DNA of 64,000 bases from Poa pratensis. Taxonomy: Eukaryota; Streptophyta; Magnoliopsida; Poales; Poaceae. Of this stretch, positions 48,601-60,083 are shown one piece after another (within the stretch, counting starts at the first letter, position 1; each line of letters opens with the position of its first letter). A model generated the notes under the pieces. It ran no database searches, was not told where the DNA came from, and worked only from the letters and a program-made list of their open reading frames with translations. The stretch covers positions 22,906,435-22,970,434 of the forward strand of contig CAMZMU010000089.1 in NCBI GenBank assembly GCA_947311845.1, in the 5' to 3' direction. The position numbers were made by a program, and so were the translations under genes.

Positions 48601-49008
48601 TAAAACGTCTTTTGTCGGAAAAAAGAGATCATGTACTCTTTCATATATCCACCGATATCGGTTCCCCGCCTATCTGTTTTTATGAAAACGGCCACCGATA
48701 TATTAATAACCATCAACAATAGTTTAAAGAAATCCAAGCATAATATATTAATGGTAACAAAAAAAACCATTTATCTTGGCATATATTCATTGTTCTTCCA
48801 TCCCCAATTTTCTGTCTGAGCCCACTCTAGAACTTCTCTTCATTTTAAAATCCACCAACAATAGTTTAAAGAAATCCAAAAATAATATATTAATTGTGAC
48901 CAGAAAACCATCTATCTTGTCATATATTCATTGTTCTTCCATCCACAATTTTCTGTTTGAGCCCATTCTAGAACTTCTCTTCCTTTTAAAATTGCCTTCC
49001 TGAGTATA
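48600..49008 (-). mobile_element. LINE fragment, left of the Copia insertion
   Basis: Minus-strand frames directly left of the Copia target read KGREVLEWAQTEN, a degraded form of the WR.IL.GREVL segment of LINE ORF2. They continue the LINE sequence found at 56622-56800 on the other side. The piece contains a 142-bp tandem duplication. Confidence 0.55.
48714..48995. repeat. 142-bp tandem duplication
   Basis: CAACAATAGTTTAAAGAAATCCAA-type units start at 48714 and 48856 and match over about 140 bp with a few substitutions. Confidence 0.9.
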
Positions 49009-49013
49009 AGTGC

Positions 49014-49207
49014 TGTAAAATTAGGTTTAAGCGTTTCTACTCGATACAACTCGAGCCGCGGTCTTTGTGTATTTATATGCGGAGGCAATGTGGCCTCTAA
49101 CGATTACAGGAAAGCGTACAGGAAACAGACTCGAACTAGTCTAGATACAGACTCTGAACTTGACATCTATCTCTGAACCTGACGCTAGATGCACTACTAC
49201 TTCAACA
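49014..49207 (-). repeat. 3' LTR of the Copia element
   Basis: 194 bp, TGTTGAAGTAG...TTTTACA on the minus strand. It is intact and serves as the empty-site reference for the Helitron in the other LTR. Confidence 0.95.
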
Positions 49208-49229
49208 CCCTCCCTTAATCACAACGCTC

Positions 49230-52200
49230 TCAAGTTGAGATTATGTTTAAACTCTTCAAATGTACGAACTGGGAAGGTTTGGTGAATCCATCAGCAACTT
49301 GATCTTGTGAGGGAACAAACCGAATCTCTAACTCTTTCTTCAGAACTCTCTCTCTCACAAAATGAAAATCTATCTCAATGTGTTTAGCTCTTGCATGAAA
49401 CACAGGATTTGCTGACAAGTATGTAGCTCCCAAATTATCACACCACAAACACGGTGGTTGTCGTTGCTTCACTCCAAGTTCTTCAAGCAATGACTGAACC
49501 CAAATTACTTCAGCTGTAGCATTTGCAAGAGATTTATATTCAGCCTCTGTGCTTGATCTAGACACTGTTGCTTGTTTCTTTGCGCTCCAGGAAATAAGAT
49601 TCGGCCCAAAGAAAACAGCAAACCCTCCAGTGGATCTTCGATCGTCCAAACAACCTGCCCAATCAGCATCTGAAAAGGCACTTATCAATGTGGACTGTGA
49701 TCTCATAAAAGTTAGTCCAACACTAGGAGTATGTTTCACATATCTCATAATCCTTTTTACAGCTGTCCAATGCAAAGTAGTGGGAGCATGCAAATATTGA
49801 CATACTTTATTTACTGCATAAGAAATATCAGGCCGAGTAAGGGTTAAATACTGCAAAGCACCAACCATACTCCTGTATTTGGTGGAATCATCCGGTCCTA
49901 GCAATGTTCCTTCACGAGCAGTAATTTTTTCTGAAGATGACATAGGAGTAGGAGAACCTTTGCAGCTCAACATGCCCATGCGAGTAAGAATATCCTTGGC
50001 ATACTTTGCTTGATTTAACACAAGTCCATTATTTACTTGATTCACTTCAATGCCCAAAAAGAAGTGAAGATCTCCAAGATCCTTGAGAGCAAATTCCTTG
50101 CTTAAATCCTTCATTAAAGCATCTGTTGCAGCTTGAGATGAGCTAACAACAATAATATCATCAACATAGATAAGCATAAAGATGGTGATATTGGACTTGT
50201 GATAAATAAATAAGGAAGTGTCAGATTTTGATGCAACAAAACCAAAGGCTGTCAACTGAGAACTTAAACGAGAATACCATGCTCTAGGAGCTTGCTTTAA
50301 TCCATATAAAGCCTTGTCAAGCTTGCAAATATAGTTCGGCCGGTTTTTATCCTCATACCCTGGCGGCTGTCTCATATAGACCTCCTCTTCTAGAACACCA
50401 TGTAAAAACGCGTTCTTTACATCCAACTGTCGCAGGCTCCATCCCCTGGAAACAGCAATTGCCAAGACAAGCCGCACAGTAGCAATTTTGACAACAGGAC
50501 TGAAGGTATCTTCATAGTCTATACCATAACGCTGTTTAAAACCTTTAGCAACCAATCTTGCTTTATATCTATCAACTGAACCATCTGCTTTCCTTTTAAT
50601 TCTATAAACCCAACGACAATCTATAATATTTGTTCCATACCTTTCAGGAACAAGATGCCACGTTTTGTTCTCCATAAGTGCACGGTGTTCTTCATCCATA
50701 GCACGTTTCCAATGTGGACTTTCCACGGCATCCTGCAGATTAGTTGGTTCATCTGAAGAACACGACAAGCACCATCTTACTGTGCCATCCGTATATTTTC
50801 TGGGTTTGACAATACCATGGGAACGTCGTGTTTGCACATTTGAAGGAGGTGGCACAGCTCTGTTCACGGGAGCACTTGGCGCAGAAGATCCCGAACTGCC
50901 ACCATGTGCAGCCGAACCTGCATGGTTAGAAAAATCTGCATGGCCTGCAGCGCTGCTGCCACTTTCTGCCACAGGTGATCCAGCGCTCGGTGTGACCTCT
51001 TGTGTGGCCACAGGCGAATCCTGCACATGCGCGCCAGAGGGCGCAGAAGATCCTGTCGACGTCGCTGACTGCGCCCCAGATTCCACGGACACGGACGGTG
51101 ACCCCGGAGCGGAACCTGCTGGCGATCCCGAGAGAAATCCATCAGAAAAATTATTGTTTTCCGTGTCCATGCTATCTTCTTCTGCACTTTGCTGTACGCT
51201 ATTTTGAGCACTGTTTTGAGGTGAATTTGCACCGTTTTGTTCAGTATTTCTTCCTGTTTCCTGTAGCAACTCAAAAACATTGTTAGTAGGATTAGCCATC
51301 AACGAGTCATCAATTATTTCGCCCCCATGCTCAAAATTGCGAAGAGAAGCATCAAGTAAAGTAATGTCTTTGCGAAGTTGAGCGCCGGCATTTGGATGAA
51401 GATGTTCAAACGGAAAAATGGACTCATCGAAAACAACGTCTCGAGAGATATAGACACGTCCAGTTGAGACATCAAGACATTTAACTCCCTTGTGCATAGG
51501 GCTATACCCTAAAAACACACAACGTTTAGATCTAAACGCAAGTTTTCTTTTGTTGTAAGGACGGAGATTGGGCCAACAAGCACACCCAAAAATACGAAGA
51601 GACTTATAATCAGGTGTAGTGTGGAGAAGACGATGAACAGTGTGTCATTATTGATAACTTTGCTAGGGAGCATATTGATGAGGTAAGTGGCTGTAAGAAA
51701 GGCTTCATCCCAAAATTTTAGAGGCATGGATGCATGTGCAAGAAGGGCAAGACCAACTTCAACTATATGACGATGTTTTCGTTCTGCCGCACCATTCTGT
51801 TGATGTGCATGTGGACAAGACACAAGATGAGAAATTCCTTGTGTTTGAAAAAGCGAATTAAGCTTAACATATTCTCCGCCCCAGTCAGATTGTAAGAATT
51901 TTTCGATTCAACTTACGTTCAACTAATTTTTGGAAGTTAACAAAGGCACGGAAAACATCAGACTTCTTTTTGAGAAGATATATCCAAGTAAATTTGCTAT
52001 AATCATCGATAAAGCTTACATAGTAATCATGACGTCCAACAGAGGTGGGAGCAGGACCCCATACATCAGAAAATACTAACTGAAGGGGACTAGTAGATAC
52101 ACTGGTGGACACAGGATAAGGAAGCTGGTGACTCTTAGCCTGCTGACATGAATCACATATAGACTGAATACTGGAATTTCTAACAAACGGAAGTTTATTT

Positions 52201-53738
52201 TTACTAATGATTTGACTAACAATAGCAGTTGCGGGATGCCCTAAACGACTATGCCACATATCATGAGATGGTTTGGCGGCAACAAAAGCATGCTTCTGAC
52301 TCCTGGAAGGGACCAAGGATGAAATAAGTGGATAAAGGCCGCCAACACACCTCCCTCTATGAATGATTTTCTTCGTAACCTGATCCTTGATCAAAAAGAA
52401 GGAGGGATGAAATTCAATGAAAACTTTGTTATCATATGTGAAACGATGCACGGAAAGAAGATTTTTTGATGCATTAGGAACATGAAGAATATTTCGGAGA
52501 TGCAAATTTTGAACAGGGGTATGAAATATTGAATGACCAGTGTGGCAAATATCCATACCTTCTCCACTAGCGGTGTTAACCTTGTCACGGCCTCTGTATT
52601 TGTCGCGGACAGCAAGGTTGTTGAGCTCACTAGTGATATGGTGTGTAGCGCCGGTGTCGGAATACCAATTGGTATCGACACCATATGATGCAGCATTCAC
52701 CTCCTTGTCATCAGCCGTATCATCATCATCATGGTCATCCCAACGGTACCAACAATCGTTAGCTGGGTGACCCTCTCGGTGGCATATCTGGCAGGTAACA
52801 TCAACCCAAGGAGTAGTGCGACGACGACGACCACGGCCACGCCCCCTTCCGCTAGGAGCACGGCCACCCCCACGGTTTGTGTTGCGGGGTTGATGATCAG
52901 CACGGTCACGGCCATAGCCGTCCCGTTCACGGCCATAGCCGTCCCTCTCACGTCCATAGCCGTCATGGTCACGCCCATATCCATCACGCTCGCGGCCATA
53001 GCCGCCGCGCTGGGCGCCCCGGCTCCCTCGGGTGCGAGAACCACCACCACGGGAGCGCATTGCGGCGTTTGCTGAAGTTTCAAACTGGCCGCCACTGTTT
53101 GTGCCGTGCAGCAGGTCGCGCTCATCTTGCGCAAGGACTTGAGCATACAGCTCGTCCACGGTGATTGGCGTGGTCATCAGACCAACCGCACCAACCAGGT
53201 TGCTGTACTCTTGACCAAGACCGGCCAAGAGGAAGGACACTAGCTCGTCTTCATCGAGCGGTTTTCCGGCAGCTGCGAGCTCGTCGGCAATCTTGTGCAT
53301 CTTGGAGAAGAACGCGGACGTGGTTGTGAAATTGATTCTGCGGGTATTGGCAATCGCAATCCGAAGGTTCGTGAGCTTCGAGCGACTCTGCGAGGCGAAC
53401 ATCGTCTCCACAGCTTTCCAAACAGCGGCTGCGTGTTCCAGCCGAAGGACATGCTGTAGAACCTCTGGCGAGAGAGAATTGACGAGATAGCTGAGGACCT
53501 GCTGGTCCCGTGTGAGCCAAGCAGCATAGGCCGGGTTCGGCGCCATGACCGGCGTCTTGTCTGCAGTTTCGGCGGACACCGTTTTGGCCGGAGCGGCATC
53601 GGTTCCGTCAATCATGCCCATCATGTGAGCGCCTCGGATGGCAGGCAGAACTAGCGCCCGCCATAGCGGAAAGTTCGTCCGCATGAGTTTGTCGGACGGA
53701 GGCGCACCAAGCGGCGTCGGAGTAGAGCTCGACGCCAT
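49230..53738 (-). pseudogene. gag-pol: Copia gag-pol with two single-base frameshifts
   Basis: The first part (53738-51885) encodes a UBN2/Copia gag domain, an RGG/GYGRERD repeat tract (about residues 230-300, plus-strand 52890-53050), a zinc knuckle CQICHREGHPANDC, the protease active site SDTGATHH and integrase HHCC (HSRLGHP...CDSCQQAK) entering the DDE core (FSDVWG, FIDDYSKFTW). A frame slip at about 51895 leads to the integrase C-terminus (HQQNGAAERKHRH), and a second at about 51635 leads to the long frame 51518-49230. That frame holds RT ([20 protein letters not shown]) and RNase H ([29 protein letters not shown]). Apart from the two slips all catalytic segments are present. Confidence 0.9.
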
Positions 53739-53848
53739 GGCGAGGGTGGGCTGGGTAATTTTTCTTCGATCGGCGGTAGAGAAGATTGGATCTAGGAAGA
53801 GGTGGCTCCTGATACCATGTAAAATTAGGTTTAAGCGTTTCTACTCGA

Positions 53849-56453
53849 CTAGTTGACATGCACGTGCAACGCACGTAACCAACTATGGCAAAAGTAAACA
53901 TAAATGGAGATTAAAAAACCAGAGTACAAATGTTAGAAATTCAGTTAATCATACTACAAGCAAGAAAACATTGTTGGAAAATCCCATGTAATTGTTTGAT
54001 ACATAGTTAAATAGAATTGCAATTCTTGGACACATAAGGTTCACATATGATTCATTCCTCCTCCTCCATGTGTTCCAAATCCAATGATGACCTACAAATA
54101 ACTTGTGAAAAACAAACATTGAATATGCTAGTCATGCCACCTTGCGTTAACGGAAAAGACGAATGTGTTGTTACTATGAGCGACATACATGCTATAAAAT
54201 TACATGCCAACAGTAGCATTAGGATTGAGTAGAAGGAGTATTCATATTGTTCAAGCTTACAAGCCATCCCCACATATACAAGCCAAGTTAAGAATGAGAC
54301 AAGTTCATCATTGAATCGGCAAAAACAATCATTTACTTAGGCCCGTCACGAAGAAACACAGACCTCTATTTTAGAAATAATATATTACATCTTGTTTGAG
54401 GTTCTGATGATTCTTAGTTCTGATATAATAGTAATTCCGAGAAATCTTGCATTATGTCGGTCTAGTTCCGCCTAACTCACAAGAATGCTTGCGAGGGCAA
54501 AGGGATGCCGTGTAAGAAAAATAATAGCTTTATTTGAAAGAATTTATGTAAATAATTCATTTGATGAAAATTCCGTAGTAAAAGTAATTTATTACTAATA
54601 CACCTTTTAGTACCCGTCGGTCTAGTGTTTCAGTTATCTTGTTCGGTGCCCGTATGTCATCTATGAAAATATTACACCCTTTTCTTACACCCTTTTCTTA
54701 CCATGAAGATTAACAGTCCAGGGTGCTAAGTCTTTGTGTTTAGCCAGAGCCTATGCCCACCGTCTTAGGCCAAACCACATCGCAGCTGTCAGGCAGTGAG
54801 GCAGCCACCGTAGCAAATAGGACACCTCACATTCTCCGGTAGAAGTCCAAAGAAAGGATCGGTTCAATCAATTACCCACTGTAGCTAGCTGCACGGCACC
54901 TCTTCTTCCTCTCTCTCTGTATTATCTCTCCACCGAAACAGAGCTCCTACACCATGGCTCGGACCAAAGAGAGTAAACATCAAGGATCAAGAAGGAGAAG
55001 AGGAGCTGCTCCCTGCAGGAAAATTCCCATCATGGTTATGGTGGTTGTCGACTCTATCACTGGCCCGGCGGCAGCGGCGGATTTACTGCAGCGGCATCCC
55101 TACTGGCATCCATCGGCAACGGCGAGCGGCAAGCAGGCTGGGATGTAAAAAAATCATGTGTCCTCTATTATCTGATGATGAATTCTTTCGCGAAGATCAA
55201 CTGAAAGGTATATACAGTTTCGAATGAAATATGAAAAAAGTGCTCACGATTGTGTCAGAGTTCTTTTGGCAAGATCAACTGAATCCTTGATAGTGGCATC
55301 CTACCCCGTGTCATCTAGAAAACTCCATGATTGTGGCAAACAAACACCTCGACCGCAGCTTCGTCAGGGGTGCGGGCGGCGCGCACTCTTCCTGGAGGCC
55401 GAGGTGTCCGACCTCCGACCACCGTCGCCGGGCCTCGCTCTGCTCCACCCCGAGGTCACCAGGGGCGCCGGGCGGCACCTGCTCATGCTCCAGATCAAAC
55501 GCTTCGCATGCGGCGGGATCGCGCTCGCCTCTCCGCGCACCATCAGGCCGAGGACGAAGGGCCCTCCATGACCACCTTCCTCCACGCGTGGGCCGACGCC
55601 GTCCGCTGCGACGGCAATGGCATCGACGTCAACCGCGCCCCCGTGCCATACGGCCCTGCTGCACTCATTCCGCGCCGTCCGCCGCGCTGCGAGTTCGAGC
55701 ACGGTGACGCCGAGTTCCTACCGCTGTCGACGCACGCGGTGGCACGCAAGGAGGGCGGTGCCGCGGGCAAGCCACCGGCCGAGTCCAGTCCAGGTGGACC
55801 ACCGCCAGCTACGCCCACGAGCTCGAGCGCCTCTTCGCTAAAAAGGCAAGGAGTCCCTCCTCGGCTCCTCCTCGACGTGATCCCTTCCGACCAGCTTGAA
55901 TACGCGTGTACTGAACGCCCTTTGCCCTGTCGACGTCTTCCTCCAGACCTCCACGAATTTCTTCAGCCGTGGCCGCCGCTGGCGTATCCGGCAAGCTCAA
56001 ATTGGGGATTCTTATCCTGCAGTAGTTTCGAAAGGAACGAAAAGGTCGTGGATTCGTTTCCCGGCCGCCTCCCCGCCGCGCCCGATCAATCCATCCACAT
56101 ACGCAGCGGCTCCAGACGCAGCTCGTAGCCGAGGCATCTATCAACGATTTCAGCGACGATAGTATCTCCGTACCTGTCCTATCCGAGCTCAATGTCCCCA
56201 CGGCCGCGGCCATGGCAAGGGTCTCCGTGCCTTTTTTTTTATCGGTGGCAATCTTTTGTAATTAACGGTAAAACGAAAAGGTGGTGGCAATTTGGTCGTA
56301 TTATGTGATTTGGTGGGAGGGCAAAACGGTCCAAAACGGACAATGTTGAGTTGTCAAACATTGGGACGATCTGAACCATTTGATCGGATATTGAATGGCT
56401 CAGATTTAAAGTATTCCAACAAGACAAGTTTGCTCTTTTAATAGTAGTATAGA
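53849..56453 (-). mobile_element. Helitron (rolling-circle transposon), non-autonomous
   Basis: Read on the minus strand it starts TCTATACTACTATTAAA at 56453 and ends CTAG at 53849. It is inserted between A and T of the LTR (GTTGTA/TCGAG) with no target duplication, proven by comparison with the intact sister LTR. A short hairpin (CGTGC-GTT-GCACG) lies about 10 nt before the CTAG. These are the Helitron hallmarks: 5' TC, 3' CTRR, subterminal hairpin, A/T target. No Rep/helicase is present, so it moved in trans. The 2605-bp body carries gene fragments in 54950-56220. Confidence 0.88.
55390..55860 (+). pseudogene. BAHD acyltransferase fragment captured by the Helitron
   Basis: A plus-strand stretch reads LLMLQIKRFACGGIALA (around 55470-55522), shifts frame, then HHQAEDEGPSMTTFLHAWADAVR (55538-55606). 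This is the central BAHD region with the HxxxD catalytic motif (H at 55541, D at 55553) preceded by the conserved RFxCGG strand. The Gly usually following HxxxD is replaced by Glu. A less conserved piece with AEFLPLSTHAV (about 55710) follows. The C-terminal DFGWG region is absent, so no enzyme can be made. BAHD enzymes acylate plant metabolites from CoA donors. Confidence 0.65.
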
Positions 56454-56621
56454 TACAACTCGAGCCGCGGTCTTTGTGTATTTATATGCGGAGGCAATGT
56501 GGCCTCTAACGATTACAGGAAAGCGTACAGGAAACAGACTCGAACTAGTCTAGATACAGACTCTGAACTTGACATCTATCTCTGAACCTGACGCTAGATG
56601 CACTACTACTTCAACAAGTGC

Positions 56622-56800
56622 TTCCTCTTTTCTTGTAGTCATGAAATTTTCATGGTGAAAACATTTTCCACAAAGAGTTGTTGAACAAAGAGACTCTGTA
56701 GTAAGAGTAGTTAGTAATCTCCAACCGTTCTTGCCCAGCATTGCTGCATTGAAAAGGTGGAGGCCCATACGAACGATGATGACATGCAGCCATGCCGGCC
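56622..56800 (-). mobile_element. LINE fragment, right of the Copia insertion
   Basis: On the minus strand GLHLFNAAMLGKNGWRLLT (56767-56711) is the typical LINE ORF2 segment following RT. It continues toward the Copia target at 56621 and, beyond the Copia, at 49008. Confidence 0.75.
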
Positions 56801-57279
56801 GGCCGAAAGTTTACTCCACCTTTCTTATCAGTTATCAAGATTAACCGGAAAACGATTTGGAACTGCTGAGATTTTCCACAGCCCTTTTAAGGATGAACAC
56901 ACCACGCTATCATGTCCCAAGGAAGAGAGACCTTTTATTATTACTAATTGAGCAAGAGTAAAATATGTAAGCATCAAGCGTTAACGCCATGGATTCGCCA
57001 CTCTTTCTTCACTAATTAAGCAAGCTCACGTGAAGTACTCTATAACACGCTCCCTCTTTATCAGTACAGTTAACAATTTCAACCTGGTCTTGATGTGTCA
57101 TCTTCAAGCCTTGAACCACCGTCGCGCTATAACATCCATAATAACGTCAAGGACATTTCACAAACATACCATGAAACCGCTATACTTAGAAGTTACACCA
57201 TTCTTCTTGGTTTCGCCCTTGTCGGTCATGTGAAGTTCAGATCAATTGATGCTACGGCAATATCGCACACGCCATACTC
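56801..57279. other. Unassigned stretch before Harbinger
   Basis: No recognised coding or repeat structure; moderately AT-rich with short open frames only. Confidence 0.35.
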
Positions 57280-57776
57280 CAAGGGCGTGTTTGGTTACCT
57301 GCATTGCCTCCAAACATGCCATGGCGATGCAAAAATGAGCCGTTTGGTTGCTCAGAACACGTGTTGGTCCGAGCCTGCACGAACCTCAAAACACCTCTCA
57401 ACCAGGCACTGGACGAACGGTGATTTAGCCATTTTTCCAAAGCCAGGTCTGTGAGAGATAAATCGAGGGGGGCGGGGAACGCGGCCGTGCGTGGGGATGC
57501 ATGTAGGGAGATGATAGGAGACGGAAAATTGGCCCGGCAAAGCTACACTCACCACATCTTTTACTCGGTGACCTCGAGCGGGAGGACAACCTACTGTGTA
57601 CATGATTAGGTTGCGTATAGATGTTGATGTCACTAGGACCCACATATCCAGCTAATCTTTAGGAAGCCCCACTGATAGCAGTGATGCAGGCATGGATGTT
57701 ATTAGTTCATCATAGAGCCGTTCAAGCTGCTACAGGGCGGTAAACAGGTACGGACCATTGTTTGTCTGAGACCAAG

Positions 57777-58812
57777 AGAGGATGACCAACCTGAACTACA
57801 TCTACAACAACAATGAAGTTGAGGCTGTGAACATGCTGCAAATGGGTAGAGCCTCTTTTCAAGCTTGTGGACACGTTTAGGGTCAGAAGTTTGTTAGAAG
57901 ACAACATCCACACATGTGTGAAAGAGCAAGAGCAATATTCCTGTATTTTGTTGGGCATAACCAGAGCTTCAAAGCGATTCACAACACTTTGAGGAGATTC
58001 AGTGGGCCAATTTCCAGGTATTTCAAGCAATTATTGTATGCGGTTGGAGAGCTCGGAGCAAAGATAATCAAACTACCATCAGTTCATACTCCACAGAAGA
58101 TACTGCAAAGATAGAGGTGGTATCCATATTTCAAGGTGAGCAACTCAGATTTAGTAGTTCCTGTCATGCTATCCATGTATTGTTGTGTAACATTACGTTG
58201 TGTTCATATCAATGGGACTGTATTGGTGCAATTGATGGTACTCATGTCACAACAAGAGTGCCGAGGTCTCAAGTTGCAGCCTACAGAGGTAGAAAGCAAT
58301 ATACCAGCCAGAATGTGCTTGCGGCTGTTGATTTCGACCTCAAGTTCACCTATGTGCTTGCTGGTTGGGAAGGATCTGCGCATGATGCTAGTATTTTGTC
58401 AGACATCATGAGTCGACCAGATGGGACAAATATTACAGAAGGCATGTTCTACCTAGTAGATGCTGGATATGCATGTCGCCCTGGTGTTTTTCCACCCTTC
58501 AGGTGTACCAGATACCATCTCAATGAGTTTAGTGCTTGGAACTACCCTAGCAATGTCCATGAATTGTTCAATCTGAGACACTCTAGCCTTAGAGTTACGG
58601 TGGAGAGAGCTTTTGAAGAACAAATTTAAGATACTTGATCAGAAGCCATTCCACCCTTTCCGCACCCAAGTCAAGCTGGTCCTAGCCTGTTGCATTCCGC
58701 ATTACTGGATCCTAGGATGGAGTATAAATGAGTATTTCCCTGATGAGAAAGATGTGATACCAAATGGCCAGGACACGGGCCATCGTGTCGAAGCTAATGA
58801 TCAAGAAGCTTG
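57777..58812 (+). pseudogene. PIF/Harbinger transposase (DDE_Tnp_4), decayed
   Basis: Three broken pieces in order: an N-terminal helical region (57900-58114, FKAIHNTLRRFSGPISRYF) ending in stops; the DDE core (58205-58629) with CIGAIDGTHV (first D), MFYLVDAGYA (second D) and VERAFE (E); and a C-terminal part in another frame (58613-58812, HPFRTQVKLVLACC). A GTGAGC donor-like site at 58135 suggests an original intron just before the DDE core. All three catalytic acids survive, but frameshifts and stops block translation. Confidence 0.88.
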
Positions 58813-58876
58813 AAAGATGCTGAGGGAGGAGTGGGATAACTCTATGTGGGCAAATAGAGGCCCCTACAGGACGTGA

Positions 58877-58928
58877 GGAAGAAGAAGAAGAAGAAGAAAA
58901 AGAAGAAGAAGAAGAAGTGAAGAAGAAG
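58877..58928. repeat. (GAA)n microsatellite
   Basis: About 17 GAA/AAG units with one imperfection near 58898, located just downstream of the transposase frame. Confidence 0.95.
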
Positions 58929-59377
58929 TAACCGCGACGATCTGATCGCTTTACCACTAGAACTTGTCTCTTAACCAGTATGTGGGATAAAAATATTCAT
59001 TTGGTAGTAGTTAGAAGAACTTGTATGACCTGATGAACTGCAATTTGTTATTAGCTAGGGCTGAAACATTGCTATGCTCGTAAAAAATGACTATGATGAT
59101 CTGTTATGCATGGTAAGGTCAGCACAGCTGGGAGGAGGTGACCGGAACCAAGCTCATTTGACAACCAAACTACGGGCAATTGGTTGTCTGATACGCAGTC
59201 ATGCAACCAAATCGCAGAGTTTTTGCTCCCAGTGAAACGGGTCTAGCTGCCTGTTTGTGGGCAACCAAACGGGAAACATAAGGCGTGTGGATCATGCCTT
59301 GTTTTTTTAGGCCATCACCTGTGAAGCCACGGATACAAATGACCCAAAATCCATTCAGGTAACCAAATACGCCCCAA

Positions 59378-60083
59378 GTCTCCAACTAATTGTTGAAGTC
59401 CTATAAAAAAAGTCTCCAACTAATATTCCATCGCTACACAGTACCACAAGACCGACCGGTGAGCTGACGAGCATCGATCCTACCATGAGCCGGGCCCGGA
59501 CCTATGACCGACGATGAGTCAACAGTACCGTGGAACACATGGAAAGAAAAGGATAAAGAATACGTACGCATGTTAGTAGTTCAATTCTATAATATTCCCC
59601 ATGACCATAAAGCTATTGCCAATAAAAGATAATATTCCCCATGCATAAAGCCAACTTGCCTCCAGAGGGTACGATTAGCATCTCTTCCTTCTGCGGTGGA
59701 GCCACCGCCGACGGCAATTTTTGCACCTGACCCCGAGCGAGCATCTTCGCCATTGCCGATCATTGCTAAAAATGTACTCGACCAGATTCCATTTCTTATG
59801 ACCTAGCTTTTACATATCCAATCGAATGCACGAGTGTGTTTTTCTATTTCTTTTTGCGGGTTGGTATGCATGAGTTGCACGGGTAGTCTCCCACGGGTTA
59901 GTATAACAAGAACCTAATTTCAACAACAACAAAAATCGTTGGGAACTAACAGATTTTTCTTTAAAAAAATTAGGAGAAAACTCGATGCTCCGTAATTCGA
60001 TTAGAAGAGAGGAAATGTATTTACAAGATGGCCTCGAGAGGTAAAGAAAAACTGAAAAAAGATCGTGAATAAAGATTCTCTTT
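59378..60083. other. Unassigned stretch
   Basis: Contains a short repeat of GATAATATTCCCCATG/TAATATTCCCCATG (59590-59645). No gene or element ends recognised. Confidence 0.35.

Larger units (their letters stand above)
49014..56616 (-). mobile_element. Copia (Ty1-type) LTR retrotransposon with identical LTRs, split by a Helitron
   Basis: Two 194-bp LTRs (49014-49207, and 53818-53848 plus 56454-56616) are identical by eye over their full length. The 5-bp duplication AGTGC flanks the element (49009-49013 and 56617-56621). On the minus strand the 5' LTR is followed by TGGTATCAGG, a PBS matching the initiator-Met tRNA 3' end; AGGGAGGG before the 3' LTR is the polypurine tract. gag-pol order is capsid, zinc knuckle, protease, integrase, RT, RNase H, as in Copia. 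The interior is about 4.6 kb. LTR identity means a very recent insertion. It sits in a LINE fragment. Confidence 0.95.
53818..56616 (-). repeat. 5' LTR of the Copia element, interrupted
   Basis: The LTR is in two pieces, 53818-53848 and 56454-56616, which add up to 194 bp. Joined, they equal the 3' LTR without gain or loss of a base. Confidence 0.95.
57283..59374 (+). mobile_element. PIF/Harbinger DNA transposon
   Basis: Terminal inverted repeats GGGCGTGTTTGGTTACCTG (57283) and GGGCGTATTTGGTTACCTG (opposite strand, from 59374) differ at one of 19 positions. They are flanked by a 3-bp duplication CAA (57280-57282 and 59375-59377). The interior holds a decayed DDE transposase. I see no second Myb-like ORF, which autonomous elements of this superfamily normally carry. 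Confidence 0.9.

Noticed and set aside
48714..48995. CRISPR-like or satellite array
   Set aside because: Only two units of 142 bp in a LINE fragment of a plant genome; a simple tandem duplication.
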